A DNA stretch of 7,721 nucleotides from Patescibacteria group bacterium (GTDB lineage Bacteria > Patescibacteriota > Microgenomatia > Levybacterales > UBA12049). Position 1 is the stretch's first letter. Each line of letters opens with the position of its first letter. Under the pieces are notes generated by a model. That model was not told where the DNA came from. It did no database searches and worked only from the letters and a program-made list of their open reading frames with translations. The stretch is from assembly GCA_030917445.1 (NCBI GenBank), contig JAUPUR010000050.1, forward strand, positions 1-7,721, in the 5' to 3' direction. Both the position numbers and the translations under genes were made by a program. Shown here piece by piece: positions 1 to 5,131 of the stretch.

Positions 1-1019
1 AAAAAGATCATCACAGCGATAATGCCAATAAGATATTTGATGAATTTGAAAAGACCATCTTCAACACAATCTTTGACATCAAGTACTCCTCCCAGTGATC
101 TCCATCCTGTATCACAGTTGTCTCCGTTGTCTGTATCAAGTCCCATTGCCTCGATTGCTGTACGTGAAACAATATCTCCAACGGTAAATCCTAGATCCTT
201 AGCAAGTCCAGAGATCCCATCAAGACTGCCAAAACACCCTCCTTCATCGCCAAAAAGTTCTGTTGTATACCCAATAGGATTGTTGAGGAGACCTTGAGTA
301 ACCACAGAGGTTGTCGTTCTATTTGCATTGCCACTGCCTCCACTTGGGTCATCACCTCCACATTGATCAAGACCATTCTCAGGATTGGTAAGGACATTGA
401 TTGATGTATACGTGGAGAACCACATAGCATCTACCAGTAGTCCAGCAATTGCATAAGAAAAAGAGATAAGGATAATAGCAACAACAATTTTAGGTAGTTG
501 ATTTTGCACCGTCATTGCGGTCTTTGGTGCTATTTGAAACCTCAACATGATGCCAAAGCCAATGAGAATAAAAAAGGCGACTAGGATGACAAAGGTCAAA
601 TTACGAATTGCAGACCACATTTCTTGTACCTGAGCGAGTGCATCAAAGCCAGCCGATTGCTGCGCATACGCTTTTTTGGTCAGACCAAAGTCTTCAGAAA
701 GTGTGGAAATATACTTACCAGTACTTGCAGGTTGAGTATATGTTGCTCCAATAAGGTCTGAGGCGACACCGATAAGTCCAAGAGGTCTTTCTCCTTGTGC
801 TATAAGGTTTCCTTTACAGTCATGTTCGGGTGAAAAAATATTTATACCGGTTAGCTGACATGCAAACCCTGCACTGAGTTGGAGGAAGCGGACTTGACCA
901 TCAGTTACTTCAGGATTGACGTTGTATGATTGTTGAGCAAAACTTTTTTGAGGTAAAAGAATTATACTCAGAAAGAAAAAGAAGAGGAGAAATGTACGAA
1001 GTATTCTAGGCAGAGACAT
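1..1019 (-). CDS. VirB6/TrbL-like polytopic membrane protein with signal peptide (C-terminus off window)
   Basis: Open frame of 339 complete codons starting at ATG 1019 and still open at position 1. Residues 1-28 form a secretion signal: basic start, a very hydrophobic Leu/Phe core, and a likely cut after SFA28. The mature part begins with a roughly 110-residue soluble stretch, then transmembrane segments near 141-159 and 177-198, and a third starting near 325. Between the helices is the basic, Pro-containing loop RFQIAPKTAMTVQNQLPK. Cysteines at 54, 67, 220, 262, 302 and 318 lie outside the membrane segments and could form disulfides. The order of signal peptide, loop and paired helices ending in YAIAGLLVD resembles inner-membrane channel subunits of type IV secretion/conjugation systems (VirB6/TrbL), as found in CPR genomes. 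That family call is inference; no neighbouring vir gene is visible. The start is supported by a promoter ending 6 nt upstream. Confidence 0.6.
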   Translation of the reverse strand, partial: MSLPRILRTFLLFFFFLSIILLPQKSFAQQSYNVNPEVTDGQVRFLQLSAGFACQLTGINIFSPEHDCKGNLIAQGERPLGLIGVASDLIGATYTQPASTGKYISTLSEDFGLTKKAYAQQSAGFDALAQVQEMWSAIRNLTFVILVAFFILIGFGIMLRFQIAPKTAMTVQNQLPKIVVAIILISFSYAIAGLLVDAMWFSTYTSINVLTNPENGLDQCGGDDPSGGSGNANRTTTSVVTQGLLNNPIGYTTELFGDEGGCFGSLDGISGLAKDLGFTVGDIVSRTAIEAMGLDTDNGDNCDTGWRSLGGVLDVKDCVEDGLFKFIKYLIGIIAVMIF

Positions 1020-1025
1020 ACTTTT

Positions 1026-1054
1026 AGTGTGCGAGATTTAGTCTCGTATGTCAA
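1026..1054 (-). promoter_or_regulatory. Promoter of the VirB6-like gene, leaderless type
   Basis: Reading the minus strand, a perfect -35 TTGACA (1054-1049) is followed by a 17-nt spacer and a weak -10 CACACT (1031-1026). Exactly 6 nt then separate the -10 from the ATG at 1019, so transcription would begin at or next to the start codon. No Shine-Dalgarno sequence is present. The spacer contains a small inverted repeat, CGAGA-N5-TCTCG (1032-1046). Confidence 0.55.
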
Positions 1055-1065
1055 GCAAAAAAGTG

Positions 1066-1152
1066 CGGAGAGAGCGAGATTCGAACTCGCGGAAGGCGTG
1101 AACCCTCAGATGTTTTCAAGACATCCGCACTAGACCACTATGCGACCTCTCC
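1066..1152 (-). tRNA. tRNA-Ser(UGA)
   Basis: Class II tRNA of 87 nt. The acceptor stem pairs GGAGAGG (1152-1146) with TCTCTCC, followed by discriminator G73 at 1066. The anticodon loop CTTGAAA gives anticodon TGA (1118-1116 on the minus strand), reading UCA and by wobble other UCN codons. A long variable arm (GAGGG/CCTTC stem) and T-loop TTCGAAT are visible. No CCA is encoded; the 3' end continues CAC and then T6 (1062-1057), which may help end transcription. The D-arm region is nearly identical to those of the CGA and GGA serine tRNAs at 2024 and 2557, pointing to duplication. Confidence 0.95.
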
Positions 1153-1162
1153 TTGAGGCTAA

Positions 1163-1191
1163 AGTATAGCAAAAAGGAGAGAGAAGAACAA
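1163..1191 (-). promoter_or_regulatory. Promoter of tRNA-Ser(UGA), extended -10
   Basis: On the minus strand the -10 TATACT (1168-1163) is preceded by TGC, an extended -10. A weak -35 TTGTTC (1191-1186) lies at 17-nt spacing. The predicted start is a few nucleotides before the tRNA 5' end at 1152. Confidence 0.6.
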
Positions 1192-1201
1192 TGAGCCTTG
1201 C

Positions 1202-1230
1202 TTGACTGGAGATGTTTACTTGGTTACCAT
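1202..1230 (+). promoter_or_regulatory. Promoter of the two-helix membrane protein gene, leaderless type
   Basis: -35 TTGACT (1202-1207), 17-nt spacer, -10 TACCAT (1225-1230), then exactly 6 nt to the ATG at 1237. This predicts a leaderless mRNA and is the main reason for choosing ATG 1237 over the in-frame TTG at 1198, which lies upstream of the -35 box. Confidence 0.6.
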
Positions 1231-1236
1231 AGAGCT

Positions 1237-1830
1237 ATGGAGCAAGATCAGAAATACCTACCTCAAGAGCCACTTGAGATTCCCGCTCATCTCAATCAAT
1301 CTTTGGAGCAAAGTTCAAAACATTCTTATGCGGTACAAACACTTTTATCGTGGAGTGCTCCTGGAAGACCATTTCAAAAAAGGACAAAGGAGTATTTTTT
1401 AAACATTCTTGTGATTGCACTCCTTTTTGAAATCATTCTTTTTCTTTTTGGACAGTATTTTCTCATGGCACTTATTCTCGCACTCATCTTTTTGGCGTAT
1501 ACACTCAATACTGTTCCTCCTCATCCATATCATTACAAGATTACTACTGAAGGGTTACAGGTAGAGGATGATTTCTTTCTTTGGCAGGAGTTGTATGATT
1601 TTTACTTTAAGAAACAAAATGGAGAGATGACACTTGTTTTGGGTACAAAAACATTTTTACCTGGCGAGTTAGTTGTTGTCATAGGGGAGATGCATCCTGA
1701 GCATGTGCGAGATATTATTCTTCCTTACTTGCCTTATAGAGAAGTTGTAAAGCCTACATTTATGGACAAAGCAGCACATTTTCTTGAAAAAAACTTTCCT
1801 CTGGATAGACAGCATCATACTCATTCGTAA
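1237..1830 (+). CDS. Two-helix membrane protein with C-terminal PH-like domain, unknown function
   Basis: 197 aa from ATG 1237. A roughly 50-residue polar N-terminus containing SWSAPGRPFQKR is followed by a hairpin of two transmembrane helices (about 54-72 and 75-92). A soluble, beta-rich C-terminal part follows (about 98-165) with the pattern YKITTEGLQV, then FLWQELYDFYFK, then LPGELVVVIGEM, and a helical tail that includes FMDKAAHFLEKN. This arrangement resembles a family of conserved CPR membrane proteins with a bacterial PH-like (DUF5673-like) domain. The assignment is from memory of the pattern, and no activity is known. No catalytic motif is visible. The gene stands alone between a divergent tRNA-Ser and the tRNA-Arg unit. 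A TTG 13 codons upstream (1198) is in frame but lies inside the promoter. Confidence 0.75.
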   Translation: MEQDQKYLPQEPLEIPAHLNQSLEQSSKHSYAVQTLLSWSAPGRPFQKRTKEYFLNILVIALLFEIILFLFGQYFLMALILALIFLAYTLNTVPPHPYHYKITTEGLQVEDDFFLWQELYDFYFKKQNGEMTLVLGTKTFLPGELVVVIGEMHPEHVRDIILPYLPYREVVKPTFMDKAAHFLEKNFPLDRQHHTHS

Positions 1831-1832
1831 TA

Positions 1833-1861
1833 TTGCTTCAAATACCTCAATTAGGTACAAT
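1833..1861 (+). promoter_or_regulatory. Promoter of the tRNA-Arg / tRNA-Ser / Nudix unit
   Basis: -35 TTGCTT (1833-1838), 17-nt spacer, -10 TACAAT (1856-1861, 5 of 6 matches to TATAAT). The predicted transcription start near 1868 leaves about 20 nt before tRNA-Arg. That leader contains the perfect 12-bp palindrome AGCCTATAGGCT (1870-1881). Confidence 0.55.
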
Positions 1862-1889
1862 ACGTATCTAGCCTATAGGCTCAAGATGA

Positions 1890-1963
1890 GCACCCGTAGC
1901 TCAGCTGGATAGAGCGCAACGTTGCGGACGTTGAGGTCGGAAGTTCAAGTCTTCTCGGGTGTA
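1890..1963 (+). tRNA. tRNA-Arg(GCG)
   Basis: 74-nt class I cloverleaf. The acceptor GCACCCG pairs with CGGGTGT (the first pair is a G-U wobble), with discriminator A at 1963. The D-arm GCTC/GAGC carries loop AGCTGGATA with A20, an arginine identity base. The anticodon arm is CAACG, loop TTGCGGA, CGTTG, giving anticodon GCG at 1924-1926. The T-arm is GGAAG, TTCAAGT, CTTCT. No CCA is encoded. The body resembles bacterial tRNA-Arg, but most bacteria use ACG (deaminated to ICG) for CGN codons, so GCG is unusual. Confidence 0.92.
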
Positions 1964-1968
1964 CAAGA

Positions 1969-2001
1969 AAGGGAAGGTCGCACCACAAGGGTACTTCCCT
2001 T
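1969..2001 (+). other. Hairpin in the tRNA-Arg / tRNA-Ser(CGA) spacer
   Basis: Perfect 8-bp stem: AAGGGAAG (1969-1976) pairs with CTTCCCTT (1994-2001) around a 17-nt loop. There is no following U-tract, so it is a poor intrinsic terminator. It may be a processing or stability element in the precursor between the two tRNAs. Confidence 0.4.
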
Positions 2002-2023
2002 CAGTGAGAATTAAAATAATCAC

Positions 2024-2112
2024 GGAGGGATCGCATAGTGGTCTAGTGCGGCGGTTTCGAAAACCGCTGTTGGGAGTAATCCTAACCGGGAGTTCAAATC
2101 TCCCTCCCTCCG
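2024..2112 (+). tRNA. tRNA-Ser(CGA)
   Basis: 89-nt class II tRNA. The acceptor GGAGGGA (2024-2030) pairs with TCCCTCC (2105-2111), with discriminator G at 2112. The anticodon arm is GCGGT, loop TTCGAAA, ACCGC, giving anticodon CGA (2058-2060) for UCG codons. A long variable arm and T-arm GGGAG, TTCAAAT, CTCCC are visible. No CCA is encoded. No convincing promoter of its own is seen in the 60-nt spacer, so it is probably co-transcribed with tRNA-Arg. The Nudix start codon follows only 8 nt after its 3' end. Confidence 0.94.
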
Positions 2113-2120
2113 CATATATT

Positions 2121-2555
2121 ATGAAATTTGAATTTTCAGCAGGAGGAATTGTTTTTAAAAAAGAGAAGGGCGAGATCCTTTTTCTTTTATCAAAGCATTC
2201 TCAAAATAAAAGTTGGGGATTTCCTAAAGGACTTATTGGAGATAGTGATAAAAATGAATCGAAAGAAGAGACTGCGATAAGAGAAGTAAAAGAAGAAACT
2301 GGTGTTGAGGCTTCTATCGTAAAAGTTTTGGGAACGACGGTGTATTGGTATCAATGGGACGGGGAGAGAGTAAAGAAAAATGTAACATATTATTTGATGG
2401 AGTGTTTGTCTTATGATTTCAATAAGCGAGATCATGAAATGGAGGAAGTCGGGTGGTTTGAGGTTGATAAGGTTGAGGAAAGATTGAGTTTTGATGTTGA
2501 TAAAAAATTATGGAGAGACATTCTTCATGAGATAAAGATGATAACTGGATTTTGA
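2121..2555 (+). CDS. Nudix hydrolase (Ap4A hydrolase-like)
   Basis: 144 aa from ATG 2121. Residues 40-62 match the Nudix signature exactly: G40, five residues, E46, seven residues, then REVKEETGV at 54-62. The Glu residues of REVKEE bind the catalytic divalent metal. The N-terminus (FSAGGIVF) and SWGFPKG just before the box are typical of Nudix enzymes that cleave dinucleoside polyphosphates or related NDP-X compounds. The exact substrate cannot be read from sequence. ATG 2121 is chosen because any longer frame (open from 1959) runs through tRNA-Ser(CGA). The start lies 8 nt after that tRNA and the TGA stop ends 1 nt before tRNA-Ser(GGA), with no Shine-Dalgarno. Trimming of the tRNAs would therefore release an almost leaderless, trailerless mRNA. 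Confidence 0.92.
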   Translation: MKFEFSAGGIVFKKEKGEILFLLSKHSQNKSWGFPKGLIGDSDKNESKEETAIREVKEETGVEASIVKVLGTTVYWYQWDGERVKKNVTYYLMECLSYDFNKRDHEMEEVGWFEVDKVEERLSFDVDKKLWRDILHEIKMITGF

Positions 2556-2556
2556 T

Positions 2557-2643
2557 GGAGGGATCGCATAGTGGTCTAGTGCGTTCGCTTGGAAAGCGGA
2601 TGTTTTCGTAAGGGAACCGGGGGTTCGAATCCCCCTCCCTCCG
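2557..2643 (+). tRNA. tRNA-Ser(GGA)
   Basis: 87-nt class II tRNA. The acceptor GGAGGGA (2557-2563) pairs with TCCCTCC (2636-2642), discriminator G 2643. The anticodon arm is TTCGC, loop TTGGAAA, GCGGA, giving anticodon GGA (2591-2593) for UCC/UCU. The T-arm is GGGGG, TTCGAAT, CCCCC. No CCA is encoded (GCAA follows). Its 5' end lies 1 nt after the Nudix stop codon. A tRNA-3'-end-like element follows 22 nt downstream. Confidence 0.94.
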
Positions 2644-2664
2644 CAAATAAATTTGATAAAAGAT

Positions 2665-2713
2665 GGGGGATGAGAAGTAAGATCCTCGGAGAGGAAATCC
2701 CCCTCCCTCCGCA
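2665..2713 (+). repeat. 49-nt tRNA-3'-half-like element, copy A (downstream of tRNA-Ser(GGA))
   Basis: In order: GGGGG (T-stem 5' strand of the tRNA just upstream), a 29-nt insert beginning ATGAGAAG and ending GAAAT, CCCCC (T-stem 3' strand), TCCCTCC (3' acceptor strand), G (discriminator) and CA. The insert replaces the 7-nt T-loop and contains a nested hairpin, CCTC-GGA-GAGG. The last 18 nt (2696-2713) are identical to 2628-2645, the end of tRNA-Ser(GGA). It aligns without gaps to copy B at 5180-5132 with 35 of 49 positions identical by hand count. No 5' tRNA half accompanies it, so it is not a complete tRNA gene. Confidence 0.8.
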
Positions 2714-2746
2714 GATATTTAAATATAAAAAGTAATTGTGTTTTTT

Positions 2747-2779
2747 AAAAAAAAGCTCCTTTTAAAGGAGCTTTTAAAA
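2747..2779 (-). terminator. Intrinsic terminator of hsp20, probably bidirectional
   Basis: The stem AAAAGCTCCTT/AAGGAGCTTTT with a 3-nt loop (about 2751-2775) is followed on the minus strand by a run of eight T (2754-2747), just after the hsp20 stop codon. On the plus strand it ends in only four T, but could also stop the tRNA-Arg/Nudix/tRNA-Ser transcript. Confidence 0.85.
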
Positions 2780-2793
2780 TACATTTCTGAACT

Positions 2794-3225
2794 TTACTTT
2801 TCCAGTGATTTTGTAGTCACTGCAATTTTTTTAGGTTCAGCTTTTTGTATTTTTCTAAAGGTAACTGTTAAGACTCCTTGTGAAAGTTCTGCTACTGGTT
2901 CTTCATCAGTAATTACTCCTTGAGGAAGTCTAAAAGAATAGTTGTAGGATTGTGTCATTGATGACATAAAGTATCGTCTTTTATTTTTTTCCTCGGTATT
3001 TTCTTCAGAAGTAGCAGTGATACGGACGATTCCTTCATCTATTGATATATCAATCTTTTCTTCTTTTATCCCAGGGAGTGCAGCTTCAGCAACAATTGTG
3101 TCTTCAGTTTCGTAGAGATTGAGTCCTTGACCCATCATTCTTGAGATACCAGGAAGAGTAGGAATATCCCAATCATCCTCAAGTAGTGATTGTAGGTTCC
3201 AAGGATTCCAGCGTATAAGTGCCAT
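2794..3225 (-). CDS. hsp20: Hsp20 / alpha-crystallin family small heat-shock protein
   Basis: 143 aa from ATG 3225. An N-terminal arm rich in Trp/Leu (about 1-37, starting MALIRWNPW) precedes the alpha-crystallin domain (about 38-135). Family landmarks include AALPGIKEEKIDISIDEG with VRITA following, and GVLTVTFRK, matching the conserved G-x-L motif at the end of the domain. A short Lys-rich tail follows that lacks a clear IxI motif. Small heat-shock proteins form oligomers that hold unfolding proteins for ATP-dependent chaperones. The start is fixed by an excellent Shine-Dalgarno 8 nt upstream; the frame can be extended to 3255, but that would cross the predicted transcription start. The gene has a sigma70-type promoter overlapped by a CIRCE operator, and a terminator directly after the stop. 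Confidence 0.95.
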   Translation of the reverse strand: MALIRWNPWNLQSLLEDDWDIPTLPGISRMMGQGLNLYETEDTIVAEAALPGIKEEKIDISIDEGIVRITATSEENTEEKNKRRYFMSSMTQSYNYSFRLPQGVITDEEPVAELSQGVLTVTFRKIQKAEPKKIAVTTKSLEK

Positions 3226-3233
3226 TTTCATCA

Positions 3234-3239
3234 CCTCCT
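3234..3239 (-). promoter_or_regulatory. Strong Shine-Dalgarno of hsp20
   Basis: AGGAGG, within the longer AAGGAGGTGA on the minus strand, sits 8 nt before ATG 3225 and decides the start. It contrasts with the other promoter-proximal genes here, which lack such a site. Confidence 0.9.
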
Positions 3240-3248
3240 TTATCCTTA

Positions 3249-3275
3249 TTAGCACTTTTATAGCATGACTGCTAA
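3249..3275 (-). promoter_or_regulatory. CIRCE operator (HrcA binding site) of hsp20
   Basis: The minus strand reads TTAGCAGTC, nine bases, AAGTGCTAA. The CIRCE consensus is TTAGCACTC-N9-GAGTGCTAA, so each 9-nt arm differs at one position and the spacing is exact. It covers the -10 box (3262-3257) and the predicted transcription start, the usual place for HrcA repression released by heat stress. Confidence 0.88.
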
Positions 3276-3286
3276 TCTTTTGTCAA
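3257..3286 (-). promoter_or_regulatory. hsp20 promoter
   Basis: Perfect -35 TTGACA (3286-3281), 18-nt spacer and -10 TATAAA (3262-3257), with TGC before it making an extended -10. The predicted start near 3250 gives a leader of about 25 nt. The -35 lies only 4 nt beyond the ATPase stop codon. Confidence 0.8.
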
Positions 3287-3290
3287 GAGA

Positions 3291-5087
3291 TTATGTATGT
3301 GCAGCTCGGAGAGCATTAAGTATTACAGCAACATCAATAACTTCTTGTATTCCAGCACCAAGAAGAGGGGGGATAAGTCCAAAGGAAGCTAAGATCATAC
3401 AAATAATACTTGCACCTATGCCAAAGATAATACTCTGCATTGCAATATTAACTGATCGTTTAGAGATAGATAATGTTTGTGTCGCTTGCTGGAAATCTCC
3501 CCCGAGAAGAACAATATCTGCTGCTTCGGAAGAAGCTGTTTGTTCTTCATTGCTAAAAACCATTCCAACATCAGCAAGAGCAAGAGCTGGCGCATCATTA
3601 ATTCCGTCTCCGATCATCGCAATTACTTTTTTCTGCTTTTTTAATTCTTCAATACCTTTTTGTTTATCCTCAGGTTTCATCTCGGCTCTGACTGTAATTC
3701 CTTCTCCGAGCTCTAAAGCAATTTTATCAGCAGTCTTTTTCTTATCTCCCGTGAAGATGAAAAGCTCATATCCAGCCTGCTTTAAGCGAGAAATGATTGG
3801 CTTTGAGTCCTTTTTAAGTACGTCAGCAAAAGAAAAGACGGCAATCTGTTTTTTACCCTCGAGCATCTCTATTTGCATACCATCTGAATTCTCTTCGGGA
3901 AGCTTACGAAGAACATACTCAGTGTTGTTAATTATTCCTGAAATGCCTTTACCAACAATTTCCTGTGTATCATGTGCAATTAGGTGTTTTACTTTTTTCT
4001 CTTTTGCAGCCTCCACTATGGTTTTTGCTAATGGATGAAGAGAGTTTCTTTCAATTGCGGCAGCGAAGGAAAGAATTTCATCATAAGAATATTTTGTTTG
4101 GATGATTGAAATAGTAGTTAATTTTGGTCGACCTAGTGTTAATGTTCCTGTTTTATCAAACACCATTGTATCTACACGAGAGAGTGTCTCAAGGACTGCA
4201 AGCTTTTTAATAATAATTCTTTGTTTGGCAGCAGCATTCACTCCACCCAGAAGCGCAATAGGGGTAGCAATGATAAGTGGGCAAGGGGTTGCGACTACAA
4301 GAACCGCGAGAACACCATCAAGTCCACCAAGATTAAAGTAGGCAAAGAGAGAGATGAAAAAAGTTACAAGTGTAAAAAAAGTACTATATTTATCTGCAAG
4401 GCGAATGAGAGGAGCCTTTTCTATTTGGGCACTTTGTACCATCTCAATTATTTTTCGATAGGTAGAGTCTGCTTCTTCTTTTGTAACCTTGACGACAATG
4501 GCATCTCCACTATTGACAGTTCCACTTCTGAGAAGATCTCCCTGTAATTTGTCAATATAGTATGGTTCACCGGTGAGCGATGATTCATCAGTCAGTCCTT
4601 TTAAGCTTTCAAGTGTTCCATCTAGTGGAATAACCTCGCCTTTTCTAATAAAAATACTTTGTCCAACTTTTACCTTACTAATTTTTGTTTTTACCGTTTC
4701 TTTATCTTTTTCCCAGAGAAGTACTTCTTGAGGTATTCTGTCAATGAGGCTAGTTAACGATTTTTTTGCCTGACGTGCTCCATACGCTTCAAGTGTTACA
4801 CCTGTTGAGATCATAAGCGCAATAATAGCCCCAACGAGGTATTCTCCTGTAATGACAGATACAATGACTGCGACAAGTGCAATATAATCAAGTGCAAAAT
4901 GTTTTTTAAAGAGCTCAGAAAACGTTTCTAAAACAAGCGAATAGCTTCCTAAACCAATAGCTATCAGAATAATAGTTTGAGCTACAGTTGTATATTCAAA
5001 ATAGGACAGTATCCCGTAGAGGATAATTCCTAAAAAAATCAGAGTAGGGTTGAGAAAATTATGTCGGAGTGATGAAAGCTTTTTCAC
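3291..5087 (-). CDS. P1B-type heavy-metal ATPase with CPL metal motif
   Basis: 598 aa from GTG 5087. It is an ATP-driven transition-metal pump of the inner membrane. Landmarks: membrane helices near 12-30 and 36-53, a pair at 66-98, actuator-domain LTGEP at 171-175, a pair around 235-252 and 258-280 holding the intramembrane TPCPLIIATP (CPL at 269-271), phosphorylation motif DKTGT at 311-315, HP dipeptide at 351-352 (N-domain, specific to P1B pumps), TGD at 446-448, hinge GDGINDAP at 493-500, and two C-terminal helices ending QEVIDVAVILNALR (581-594). There is no N-terminal HMA or His-rich metal-binding domain. CPL replaces the commoner CPC/CPH/SPC, so the metal and direction of transport cannot be named. 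The GTG start lies 6 nt after a TATACT -10 box, with no Shine-Dalgarno. Read-through could reach hsp20. Confidence 0.93.
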   Translation of the reverse strand: MKKLSSLRHNFLNPTLIFLGIILYGILSYFEYTTVAQTIILIAIGLGSYSLVLETFSELFKKHFALDYIALVAVIVSVITGEYLVGAIIALMISTGVTLEAYGARQAKKSLTSLIDRIPQEVLLWEKDKETVKTKISKVKVGQSIFIRKGEVIPLDGTLESLKGLTDESSLTGEPYYIDKLQGDLLRSGTVNSGDAIVVKVTKEEADSTYRKIIEMVQSAQIEKAPLIRLADKYSTFFTLVTFFISLFAYFNLGGLDGVLAVLVVATPCPLIIATPIALLGGVNAAAKQRIIIKKLAVLETLSRVDTMVFDKTGTLTLGRPKLTTISIIQTKYSYDEILSFAAAIERNSLHPLAKTIVEAAKEKKVKHLIAHDTQEIVGKGISGIINNTEYVLRKLPEENSDGMQIEMLEGKKQIAVFSFADVLKKDSKPIISRLKQAGYELFIFTGDKKKTADKIALELGEGITVRAEMKPEDKQKGIEELKKQKKVIAMIGDGINDAPALALADVGMVFSNEEQTASSEAADIVLLGGDFQQATQTLSISKRSVNIAMQSIIFGIGASIICMILASFGLIPPLLGAGIQEVIDVAVILNALRAAHT

Positions 5088-5093
5088 TCTGAT

Positions 5094-5102
5094 AGTATAC
5101 CA
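5094..5102 (-). promoter_or_regulatory. Extended -10 promoter of the ATPase, leaderless type
   Basis: The minus strand reads TGG then TATACT (-10 at 5099-5094), exactly 6 nt before the GTG start at 5087. No good -35 is seen at 17 nt (TCAGTA), which fits an extended -10 promoter. This supports GTG 5087 as the start of a leaderless mRNA. Confidence 0.6.
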
Positions 5103-5131
5103 CTCGCAGAGAGAGATACTGAAGGGAATAG

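Noticed and set aside
1031..1066. A possible third tRNA-3'-like fragment after tRNA-Ser(UGA): small stem CGAGA/TCTCG resembling its T-arm
   Set aside because: It is only about 15 nt, lacks the conserved insert of copies A and B, and lies within the promoter spacer of the next gene; chance cannot be excluded.
1191..1205. A purine-rich AAGGAGA upstream of an ATG giving a 4-residue reading frame (MSLA)
   Set aside because: Too short to be meaningful. The purine run is the complement of the pyrimidine-rich tRNA-Ser(UGA) promoter spacer, and the gene's own promoter begins at 1202.
1959..2120. N-terminal extension of the Nudix frame back to 1959
   Set aside because: It would translate through tRNA-Ser(CGA). 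The protein starting at 2121 already has the full Nudix N-terminus.
2641..2713. A further complete tRNA gene after tRNA-Ser(GGA)
   Set aside because: Only a T-stem, 3' acceptor strand and discriminator are present; there is no 5' acceptor strand, D-arm or anticodon arm, so it is listed as an element, not a tRNA.
2665..2713. CRISPR repeat or intrinsic terminator as the explanation for the 49-nt element
   Set aside because: The two copies are far apart with no spacer array, and neither is followed by a U-tract.
3265..4038. Long plus-strand open frame opposite the ATPase
   Set aside because: It is the antisense shadow of an ATPase gene whose motifs are all intact; no start signal or recognisable protein.
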